Shown: piece by piece, positions 50,101 through 58,100 of the stretch
Layout: the number at the start of each line of letters is the position of its first letter
Position numbering within the stretch: the stretch's first letter is position 1
Program-made: the position numbers and the translations under genes
Assembly (NCBI GenBank): GCA_016793885.1
Contig: JAEUHE010000002.1
Coordinates: 1 to 64,000, forward strand
Reading direction: 5' to 3'
DNA from: Verrucomicrobiales bacterium
Lineage (GTDB): Bacteria > Verrucomicrobiota > Verrucomicrobiia > Limisphaerales > UBA11320
DNA length: 64,000 bases
Notes under the pieces: model-generated
The model's database searches: none
What the model was told of the DNA's origin: nothing
What the model saw: only the letters and a program-made list of their open reading frames with translations

Positions 50101-50620
50101 TGCCGGCGATAGTCCCGGCGATGGTGATGTCCCCGGGACCTTCTGGCACCAGCGTTCGGGATGTGAGATTGATGTCGCCGTTCACCGTCAAACTGGCCCC
50201 GGCGTCAACAACCTCGAATGAAATGCTCGTTTCAGGCCCTCCGAACGTGATGTCCAAGTCGATGATGTGGTTGCCTGCAGGGTTGCCTACGTTGACCGAG
50301 TTGGTGATCGTGACGCGATTGCCGCGCAGGCGGTAGCCTCCGGTACCAAAGCAGTTGATGACCGAGAACGTCGTTCCTGCAGCGAAATTATTCGTGTTGC
50401 TCGTCTTGCGCGCACCGGATTCCACGAACTGGAGAATGTCCCCGGGCGAAGGCGCGACGCCACCCTGCCAGTTCCCGCCCGTGGTCCAGTTGCCGCTGGT
50501 GGCGGAGGCACCGGTCCAGAAGCGAGTGGCGGCGAAAGCGGACTGAGCCATGCAGAGGACAAGAAGTGAAAGAACCGCAGTGGCGGCGCGGCGGGCGACG
50601 GTACTACTGGAGATGTTCAT
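47159..50620 (-). CDS. Secreted autotransporter-associated beta-strand repeat protein
   Basis: A 1153-residue protein. ATG 50620 is chosen for the signal peptide (MNISSSTVARRAATAVLSLL, ending AFAA). It begins with ATRFWTGASATSGNWTTGGN, a typical start of these repeat proteins. Repeats marked by a G-GTL-L-G--TY-G-T motif occur near residues 173, 467, 635, 752 and 880, for example FEKIGAGTLILNGTHTYTGA. There is no outer-membrane beta-barrel at the C-terminus. Instead it ends with a short module (VSYILEATPTLTAPIPWMPV, YPQRYFRVISP) also seen in the large proteins at 18161 and 55158. It is likely a surface or secreted beta-solenoid; its function is unknown. Confidence 0.88.
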   Translation of the reverse strand: MNISSSTVARRAATAVLSLLVLCMAQSAFAATRFWTGASATSGNWTTGGNWQGGVAPSPGDILQFVESGARKTSNTNNFAAGTTFSVINCFGTGGYRLRGNRVTITNSVNVGNPAGNHIIDLDITFGGPETSISFEVVDAGASLTVNGDINLTSRTLVPEGPGDITIAGTIAGTGGVFKNNPGGLWFEGLGANTFTGTTTVGRGVLRLNRYNLSGGLTLVGTTAIAGNLVIGDFASTVIGDIAVLDRDHQIADTSIVSVLATGSLELSGDDDTIGTLNLRGGTVTTGAGILNVDGGIYASVPSVVSKESTIAGRLNLGSRGDAAQIVDVASGAQLNISAQISGVSTADLIKTNRGDLFLSQSNIFSGDVEIKGGTITISDGHALGTTNGVTRFLGGTLYLEPPTSFGIPESIEAADLGNPTPDSHLRLLKGNVSWLGNLRLEQHLYFGVETNATLTVVGQISGPDGWSKRGPGTLQFKTPYTNSYEGYSAVFEGNFIMDGVFHQPVISGYWFSLFGSQGSTRAWMIKNNQIADTTHVELHTGGVLDLAGFNDTVGRLTVRGGSTIETGAGILTLNDSLSSIRSFFETEPARIHGHLSLGGATRSISAYTEGDVNNLSLLITAEISDGGAPAGFNKGWNGPLQLTGANTFTGPVSVTDGTLILSHSSALGSSDAGTTVSGTNGARIFLQPSGGNIVTMEPLTLNSTGPGSPVVLENFTGLNQWNGPITLLAPENTISVLSIPRTLSLGGAISGPGGLRKVGPGHLILNGLPANTFAGLTTVADGDLILDKPTSEAINASTLVIGDNVGLPNTDRVIVRGLGDEINNGTRVLINGSGQLILDGFLDMVGSIEGSGNIDFSNPTSGLIVGRNDLSTTFDGVISGAGGFEKIGAGTLILNGTHTYTGASGATEGTLVVNGSIASSLLVQLNRPLVTITNTPFGVLAGNGSVPAIFPYPGGTVSPGASPGRLTVAGHADLTDSDLRIEINGTIPIAQYDQLRVDGNVILSNTRLFFTVGFLPTTNDTFLILEKTSPGPINGFFLNTTEGSFVGSGSSTYHITYQGGDGNDVVLRRVEIPGSKITGIAPDGGEKMVITGQGVPFVSYILEATPTLTAPIPWMPVLTNSADVSGIYQFTEPYAEAGLNLYPQRYFRVISP

Positions 50621-50850
50621 GAAGGGGACGAGACTGCTGGGCGAGTCTTTGATAAGAATTATGTGGAACAACATTACAAGCAATTCCGGAACGAGCCCTC
50701 TGCCGCGGACCGGCACGAGGAGATCCTTGGCGATCCAAGTAGATCGTCGGAATTCCAGCATCATAGTGGCGATAAACGCGCCAAATGCAAGGCTAAGGAT
50801 GAGATGAGACTCGGAACGCTGCTCGCTCGCGACCAAGGTGAGAGAGACTT

Positions 50851-51381
50851 TTTAGCCGCAAAAAACACAAGAAGACGAAAGAGGAGGACAACGGCACGAA
50901 TCACTGAGTCCCAATCCCATTCGGTTTTTTCGTCGTCTTTCGCTTTTTGCGGCTAAACGTCTCCTCCCCTGATCCGCGGCTACGTTGGCCCGGCGGCACC
51001 CCACCGCCCAGAACCGGACACCCAGCTGCGGAGGCGGAATGAACCAATTACCGAGCAGGCTGCTTTTAGCCGCAAAAAACAAAAAATGACGAAAGAGGGG
51101 GACAACGCAATGAATCACTGAGTCCCAATCCCATTCGGTTTTTTCGCCGTCTTTCGCTTTTTGCGGCTAAAAGTCCCCTCCCCATTCCGCGGTCCCGCTG
51201 GCCTGACAACACACCGCGCAGAACCGAACATCCAGCTGCGGAGGACGAATGCCCCAATTACCGAGAGAGCTGCATTTAGCCGCAAGAAACAAAAGAAGAC
51301 GAAAGAGGAAGACAACGGCACGAATTACCAAGTCCCAATCCCATTCGGTTTTTTCGTCGTCTTTCGCTTTTTGCGGCTAAA
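50851..51381. repeat. Tandem repeat block 1 (three ~210-bp units with inverted-repeat cores)
   Basis: Three cores of 107 bases lie at 50851-50957, 51065-51171 and 51275-51381, a period of 214 and 210 bases. Each core starts TTTAGCCGCAAAAAAC and ends CTTTCGCTTTTTGCGGCTAA; the ends are reverse complements that continue imperfectly inwards (AAGACGAAAGAG against TTCGTCGTCTTTCG). The spacers are also conserved and carry CCAGCTGCGGAGG. The first core begins 230 bases before the start of the surface-protein gene. The rest of 50621-51502 shows no gene. Short open frames through the cores are judged non-coding. Confidence 0.9.
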
Positions 51382-51502
51382 CGTCCCAAGGTAGGGCAAA
51401 GTTATTTTCGTATGATCTACTTGTCGCTGTCCGCGCCCCTGGCGACTGCAGGATAGGATTCACAGGCGGATTAGGATACTTTGCTCTTTTCATGGAGACG
51501 GG

Positions 51503-52897
51503 GTGCACCTAGGTTGCCAGTCAGTGAAGACCTTGACCTCCAACGCAGCTTCCAGGGCGCCACGCCCAACTAGGCGACTCCGCAGTATTCCTGGTCTGGT
51601 CCTGGCGGTATCCGGGCTCCTGGCCCTTTTTCCTCCCAATCTCCAAGCGCAGGAGACTCCAGTCGCGTTCGTCGGTGCCCAAATACTCCCGATTCAAGGT
51701 CCGCCGCTAGAAGCAGGGGTAATGGTGGTGCATCACGGTCGGATTGTCTTTATCGGGCCCAAAGGCAGCGTCGTGCCAGAAGGTGCGACGATTCGCAATG
51801 TCGAGGGGAAGATTCTCATGCCCGGACTCATTGACACCCACAGCCATATTGGAAGTCCGGAAGGTGGCGACTCCTCGGCTCCCATTCAGCCAGACACCCG
51901 GGTTCTGGACTCAATCGACGTTCGCGATGCGAGCCTGCAAAAGGCCCAAGCGGGCGGAATCACCACGGTGAACATCATGCCAGGCTCCGGCCATCTGATC
52001 AGCGGGCAGACGCTCTATCTCAAGTTGCGCGAAGGTTTGGTTATCAACGAGTTGTTCATCACCAATGACTCGGGCAAAGCGGTTGGGGGTCTCAAAATGG
52101 CGAACGGCACGAATTCCCGCCGTGACCCTCCTTTCCCCGGCACGCGAGCGAAGTCCGCCGCCTTGGTGCGGGAGAAGTTCGTTGCCGCGCAGGAATATCG
52201 CGAAAAGATCCTGAGAGCGAAGGGCGACGCAGAAAAAATGCCCTCGCGTGACCTGGCTTTGGAAACGTTGGTTGAGGTTCTGGAGGGCCGCCGGGTGGTG
52301 CACCATCACACCCATCGTCATGACGACATTCTGACCGTGCTTCGGCTGCAAAAGGAATTCGGATTCCGGGTGGTGCTTCATCATGTGAGCGACGCCTGGA
52401 AGGTGGCCAAGGAGATCGCCCTGGCCGGTGCCTCCTGCTCGATCATTGTCATCGACAGCCCCGGGGGAAAACTGGAGGCGAAGGATATAGACTGGAAGAA
52501 TGGCGCCGCGTTGGAACAGGCCGGGGCTCGCATCGGCTTTCATACCGATGATCCAGTCACCGATTCTCGACTCTTTCTGCGGTCGGCGGCCCTCTCGGTT
52601 CGGGCGGGGATGTCCCGCGAGACCGCCCTTCGCGGGTTGACGCTCGCAGGCGCGGAGATGCTGGATCTTCAGGCTCGAGTGGGCTCCTTGGAGATCGGCA
52701 AGGACGCCGACTTCATCGTGTTGTCCGGCGACCCGCTGAGCGTTTACACCCATGTGCTGGAGACCTGGGTTGAAGGCAAGAAAGTGTTCGATCGAACCGA
52801 TCCGAAGGATCGACTCTGGTCAACGGGAGGACTGGGAGCGGGAAATCCTCGAGCAGCTCATCTCTGCTGCTTTGGAACATGGGAGGAGGCGCGATGA
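51503..52897 (+). CDS. Secreted amidohydrolase (imidazolonepropionase-like), catalytic copy
   Basis: A 464-residue protein from GTG 51503 (a GGAG lies five bases upstream; GTG 51524 is an in-frame alternative). An export signal covers about residues 25-50 (GLVLAVSGLLALFPPNLQAQ). The amidohydrolase core begins VAFVGAQILPIQGPPLEAGV. The metal motif PGLIDTHSH (His113, His115) is present, followed by HHHTHRHDDI, VVLHHVSDAW and FHTDDPVTDSR with a likely Asp. The family hydrolyses cyclic amides or dipeptide-like bonds; the substrate is unknown. It overlaps the next, related gene by 4 bases and is flanked on both sides by the tandem-repeat blocks. Confidence 0.87.
   Translation: MHLGCQSVKTLTSNAASRAPRPTRRLRSIPGLVLAVSGLLALFPPNLQAQETPVAFVGAQILPIQGPPLEAGVMVVHHGRIVFIGPKGSVVPEGATIRNVEGKILMPGLIDTHSHIGSPEGGDSSAPIQPDTRVLDSIDVRDASLQKAQAGGITTVNIMPGSGHLISGQTLYLKLREGLVINELFITNDSGKAVGGLKMANGTNSRRDPPFPGTRAKSAALVREKFVAAQEYREKILRAKGDAEKMPSRDLALETLVEVLEGRRVVHHHTHRHDDILTVLRLQKEFGFRVVLHHVSDAWKVAKEIALAGASCSIIVIDSPGGKLEAKDIDWKNGAALEQAGARIGFHTDDPVTDSRLFLRSAALSVRAGMSRETALRGLTLAGAEMLDLQARVGSLEIGKDADFIVLSGDPLSVYTHVLETWVEGKKVFDRTDPKDRLWSTGGLGAGNPRAAHLCCFGTWEEAR
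52881..52888 (+). promoter_or_regulatory. Strong ribosome binding site of the second amidohydrolase
   Basis: GGGAGGAGG-type sequence (52881-52889) ends four bases before ATG 52894. It fixes that start over the in-frame ATG at 52879 and is unusual here, since most genes in the window lack such a site. Confidence 0.7.
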
Positions 52898-54120
52898 ACC
52901 GTGTTTGGATCTCGACATTCACGCTCTGGATGGGCTGCCTGCTGCAATCTGGACAGGCGGCCGAAAACCTCGCCATCCATGGCGAGACCGTTCACACCAT
53001 GGCCGGCCCTCCGCTCAAGGACGGGGTCGTTTTGGTTCAGGACGGCAAAATCACCTCCGTCGGTGCGGCGGCAAGCATGCGCATCCCGGACGGATTCAAA
53101 AGGCTGCAGGCACGAGTCGTGACCCCCGGTCTGATTGACGCGCGCACGGTGGTCGGACTCTCGGGGATCCTGAATCAACCTCACGACCAGGAGCAGATGG
53201 AAAGGTCCGCTCCCGTGCAGCCGGAGTTGCGCGCCATCGATGCCTACAACTCGCGCGATGACTTGGTGGATTACGTCCGGAGCTTCGGCGTGACCACACT
53301 CCATACCGGTCATGCCCCAGGCTCGGTAATCTCCGGTCAGACCATGGTGGTGAAAACGTATCCTCCTAGTCTGGATCAGGCCCTGATTCTCCCTGAGTCA
53401 ATGATCGCAGCCACTTTGGGCGGCGGGTCGACGAGCGGCGAGAAGGGAAAGTCGCCCGGGACGCGGGCCAAAGCCATGGCGATGCTCCGGGCGGAGTTGC
53501 TGAAAGCTCAAGACTATGTTCGAAAGCAGGCGGTTCCCGACCTCGAGAAACGCCCCGCCAGGGATCTTCACCTGGAGACCTTGGGCAGGGCGCTGTCGGG
53601 AAAGCAGCCCTTGTTAATCACCGTGCACCGGCATCAGGACATCCTGGCCGCCCTGCGCCTAGCGGACGAGTTCAAGCTCAAGATCGTTCTGGATGGGGTT
53701 GCGGATGCCCCTCTAGTCATCGATGCGATCAAAGCCAGCGGGTTCCCCGTGGTCCTGCATCCAACCCAGTTTCGTTCCAGCGGAGAAGCGGAGAACTTGA
53801 GCATGGAGACGGCCTCCAAGCTTCAGGCCGCCGGCATTTCCTTCGCCCTTCAGAGCGGCTTCGAAACCTACGTCCCCAAAACGCGAATCGTGCTCCTGGA
53901 AGCCGCAGTGGCAGCGGCGAACGGCTTAACCTTCGATCAGGCCCTGGCATCGATCACGATCTCGGCCGCTAAGGTGTTGGGTTTAGAGCAGCGCCTCGGC
54001 TCCCTGGAGCCAGGAAAGGATGCCGACCTCGCGCTGTACGACGGGGATCCGTTTGAATATACCACGCATTGCATCGCGGTGATCGTCTCAGGTGTGCAGA
54101 CCGACGCTCGGCCGCGCTAG
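52894..54120 (+). CDS. Secreted amidohydrolase-like paralog with degenerate metal site
   Basis: A 408-residue protein with a signal peptide (MNRVWISTFTLWMGCLLQSG). It follows the upstream gene in order: LAIHGETVHTMAGPPLKDGV, VVTPGLIDARTVVG, DDLVDYVRSFGVTTLHTGHA, then GSVISGQTMVVK, GTRAKAMAMLR and ARDLHLETLGRALSGKQPL. The HxH metal motif is replaced by DART, and the late Asp region (HTDDP in the first gene) is LQSGFETY here. TVHRHQDI is kept. It therefore looks non-catalytic, perhaps a partner subunit of the first protein. Start and stop overlap the upstream gene by 4 bases (ATGA), with a strong ribosome binding site. Confidence 0.85.
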   Translation: MNRVWISTFTLWMGCLLQSGQAAENLAIHGETVHTMAGPPLKDGVVLVQDGKITSVGAAASMRIPDGFKRLQARVVTPGLIDARTVVGLSGILNQPHDQEQMERSAPVQPELRAIDAYNSRDDLVDYVRSFGVTTLHTGHAPGSVISGQTMVVKTYPPSLDQALILPESMIAATLGGGSTSGEKGKSPGTRAKAMAMLRAELLKAQDYVRKQAVPDLEKRPARDLHLETLGRALSGKQPLLITVHRHQDILAALRLADEFKLKIVLDGVADAPLVIDAIKASGFPVVLHPTQFRSSGEAENLSMETASKLQAAGISFALQSGFETYVPKTRIVLLEAAVAAANGLTFDQALASITISAAKVLGLEQRLGSLEPGKDADLALYDGDPFEYTTHCIAVIVSGVQTDARPR

Positions 54121-54166
54121 TAAGCCGTCAGACTGCTCGCTCGCGGGAACGTGCTGAGGAGCTCTC

Positions 54167-55114
54167 TAGCCGCAAAAAACAAAAGAAGACGAAAGAGGGG
54201 GACAACGGCACGAATCACTAAGTCCCAATCCCATTCGGTTTTTTCGTCGTCTTTCGCTTTTTGCGGCTACACGTCCCCTCCCCATTCCGCGGTCCCGTTG
54301 AACTCACAGCACACACCGCGCACAACCGGACATCCAGCTGCGGAGGCTGAATGACCCAATTTCCGAGCAGGCTGCTTTTAGCCGCAAAAAACAAAAAATG
54401 ACGAAAGAGGGGGACAACGGAATGAATCACTGAGTCCCAATCCCCTTCGGTTTTTTCGTCGTCTTTCGCTTTTTGCGGCTAAACGTCCCCTCCCCAGTCC
54501 GCGGTCACGTTGAACTCACAGCACACACCGCGCACAACCGGACATCCAGCTGCGGAGGCGTGATGACCCAATTTCCGAGCAGGTTGCTTTTAGCCGCAAA
54601 AAACAAAAGAAGACGAAAGAGCAGGACAACGGCACGAATCACTAAGTCCCAATCCCATTCGGTTTTTTCGTCGTCTTTCGCTTTTTGCGGCTAAACGTCC
54701 CTCCCCAGTCCGCGGTCACGTTGAACTCACAGCACACACCGCGCACAACCGGACATCCAGCTGCGGAGGCTGAATGACCCAATTACCAAGCAGGCTGGTT
54801 TTAGCCGCAAAAAACAAAAAATGACGAAAGAGGGGGACAACGGAATGAATCACTGAGTCCCAATCCCCTTCGGTTTTTTCGTCGTCTTTCGCTTTTTGCG
54901 GCTAAACGTCCCTCCCCATTCCGCGGTCCCGTTGAACTCACAGCACACACCGCGCAGAACCGGACATCCAACTGCGGAGGCTGAATGACCCGATTACCGA
55001 GGCTGCTTTTAGCCGCAAAAAACAAAAAATGACGAAAGAGGGGGACAACGGAATGAATCACTGAGTCCCAATCCCCTTCGGTTTTTTCGTCGTCTTTCGC
55101 TTTTTGCGGCTAAA
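54167..55114. repeat. Tandem repeat block 2 (five ~210-bp units with inverted-repeat cores)
   Basis: Cores lie at 54167-54270, 54377-54483, 54589-54695, 54800-54905 and 55008-55114, a period of 208-212 bases. They are near-identical to each other and to block 1 and differ at scattered positions (for example AAAAGAAGACGAAAG against AAAAAATGACGAAAG). These two core variants partly alternate in both blocks. The conserved spacers contain CAGCACACACCGCGCA and CATCCAGCTGCGGAGG. The block starts 46 bases after the second amidohydrolase and ends 43 bases from the stop of the giant CotH gene. No gene was found within 54121-55157. Confidence 0.92.
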
Positions 55115-55157
55115 CGTCCCCTCCCCGGTCCGCGGTCACGTTGGCCCGGCGGAGAAG

Positions 55158-58100
55158 TCAGGGTCGACGCGGGGTCAGCACGCGATAGAGCCTGCGCGAC
55201 GCGGGTTCCATGTCCTTGATCGAGTTCATCGTGTTGGTGGAGCGCGCCACCCAGTCCTCAAGCTTGAACCAGTTACCCGTACCCAAGGTATCGCTAAATT
55301 CCACGGTGTAGGTCCGGTTCGACACCGCATCGAACCACAGATTCATCCCGGTCGAATCCAGAAAGCCGTTCAAAAGCAGCCGGTCCCGCGCGTCCCGCGG
55401 ATGTGTGCCCGCCTCATACTCGCTCCTGTTGGGCATGCGGTCTTCATCTACATCCTGCAGCGCGTCGCCAGAGTTGTTCCGGTTGAAACTGAATGCCTCC
55501 TCCCACACATCCGGCATCCCGTCGTCATCCGTGTCGACGAGAACCGTGACCTCTGCCGCCGCTGGTGCAAGTCTAGCAGCGGGGTTGGGCACGCTGCGGA
55601 TCTCCACCCGATATCCAGCTGTGTCTCCGGGCTGAACATTGTCCAGCCGCAGGAATGCCCGGGTCTCGTTGATGGTTCCCGAGCCGATGGAGGCGTCGTT
55701 ACGAAACCACTCCACCTGGAAAGGAGGCGGCCCACCCGCCCATTCCGCGCTGAGCGTGACCGACCCGCCCTGCACGGCGGTTTGACCCACAGGCGCCTGC
55801 AGAAGGGCAAGCGGATTGATCACAGTGAGCACTGCGATGGCGCTCTGGATGGATCCCTCGGCGTCGGTAAGCTCCACCCGATAGTTGCCCTCGTTCGATG
55901 GACCCACTGGCCCGACGGTCAGGCTCGCGTTGGTGGCAGCCGGGATATCCGCATCGTTGAAACGCCATCGATAATGGATGGTGCTGCTGCTGGTAGCTTG
56001 CACTCGGAATATCACCAGGGTTCCGGCGATGGCGTTGGTATCGGCCGGTTGCTGGGTGATGATTGCAGGAACCCGCACGGTGAGGATCGCTTCGGCGCTG
56101 AGGGTGGAGCCGTTGGGGTTTGTCACCTCCACTCGATACGTCCCCGCCTGTGAAGGTTGGACGGAGGGCAGGCTGAGCACGGAATTGGTGGCACCAGGAA
56201 TCGCGCTGGCACCGAACCTCCATTGATAGGTGATGGGCTCGTCGCCTTCCGCCGTGACGGTGAACACGGCCGGTGTGTTGGCCAGGGGGTTCTGGCTAAC
56301 GGGTTGGCCGGTGATGACGGGCGGGCTCAGCACGGTGAGGGTCGCTTCGGCGCTGGTCAGCGAGGTGTTGTCGTCGAACACCGACACCGAGTAGTTGCCA
56401 GCATCCACGGATTCAACGGGGTTGATGGTGAACGAGCTGTTGGTGGCCCCCCCGATGGGCTGGCTGTTGAAGCGCCATTGGTAGCGCAAGGTGCCCGTGC
56501 CGGCAGCACTGACGGCGAAGGTGACACTGCCTCCGCGGGTTGCGGACAGGCTGCGCGGCTGGTCGATCACCACCAGCGGTTGGCTCACGTTCAACAACAC
56601 CCCAGGGCTCAGCACAAATCCCGCCGCATTGTGCACCACCACGGAATACTCACCGGCCTGCGAAGCCTTCGCGTCGGGGATGAGTCGAGTCGCGTTGGTA
56701 GCATGGGGAATGGAAACACCGTTGACCCGCCATTGGTAGCGAAGCGGACCGGTGCCGTCAGCCGATACACTCAACGTCGCCGAACCGCCGGGTCCAAACT
56801 GAATCGTCGGCCCCGAGATAATGGAGGGGCGCACCAGACGGCTCGCCGCGGATCGCGGATCCGTACCATCGAGGAATTCCTCATAGTTGCTTCGGTTGTC
56901 TGTATCCGCGTCCTGGGCCGCATCCGCCGCGTTCGCATTGCTGAAGCCGTTGGCGGTTTCAAAGGAATCGGGCAGACCATCCCGATCCGTGTCAGTGAAG
57001 CTCGATCCCTGGACATTGGCGCGTCCCGGCGTGGGGTCGGCAGCCTTCCAGTTCACGGGATCGTTTCCATATTCGTGCGGACGACGGCGTTGCAGCGAGG
57101 CGCCGACGCCGTCGGCGCCCGCGGGCCAGGGGTAGGCGTCCCCATACACCACGCGATCCACCAGCAGATAAGGGACTTCGCCTGCCGTGGGACCGATGAG
57201 GGTGGGAGCGTCGGGGCGGGTGAGCTTGAGTTCCTCTGTCCGGTTGTTCAGCTGGCCCGAATAGGGGCCGAGGACCCTGACGTCGGCGGGCAAGCCATAG
57301 CGCGCGCGGAAGGCTGCCAGCGCCGGGGCGTTGGTAAGGGGGTCGAAGCTGACAATGAGCGCATACCCATGGGCCTGGAGGTTGAAGCTGGTCGGGAAGT
57401 CGAAATCGGCGCCCCCCCGCAGCCGCCATGTGTTGGTAGGATAGGCAGGATCGAACAGGTTGATGGATGAATCGGTGAGGTTGTGGATTTCCACAAATTC
57501 GTCGGCGGTGTTGTCGTTGGTGCCGCCGATGGGCAACGGGCGGTACATGATCTCCTGGATCACCACCGGCCCGGTGAGCGGCGCGGCATTGGGTTGTCCC
57601 TGGCCCGTTCGAAACTGCTCAACCGTGCCAGGAGCATCGACCCCAAAGGTGCGCGTAACGAGCGGCGGGAAGTCACGTCCGATGCTCGTCTCGTATCGGC
57701 CGAAGGATACTCCATTGGCGGAAGCGCCGAAGCTGGCCGACGAACGATAGCCCGTGAGGTTGCCTGCTGCGTCGGCTGCCGACAGGTAGATCTGATCCCC
57801 ATTGGCCGAGCTCAGCGAGAAGGGGGAAACCAGGTTGTTGGTATTGAAGTCGATTTCGTAGAACACGCGGTGTCCATAGGCAGGAACCAGAGTGCCATTC
57901 GGGATGCGCCATTTCTTGAAGTCCGCGGCTGAATCGCTGAGGAACCAGCCGCCGATGTGGACGGGCTGAGCGGTGCGGTTGTGGACCTCAACGGCGTCCT
58001 CCCAGGGCGGATCCGTATGGGCCAGCGCTTCATTGATGATGACGGTGCCGAGCGCATCGCCTCCCGTACGACCGGGAGATCCGCCTGCTTCCGGACTCGC

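Noticed and set aside
54167-55114. CRISPR array
   Set aside because: Units are about 210 bases, spacers are conserved instead of unique, and no cas genes are present.
50851-55114. Small repeated protein genes within the tandem repeats
   Set aside because: Short frames through the cores simply follow the inverted-repeat sequence, change start and length between copies, and lack ribosome binding sites.
50851-55114. Composite transposon around the amidohydrolase pair
   Set aside because: No transposase gene and no evident target-site duplication; kept only as a repeat-bracketed module.
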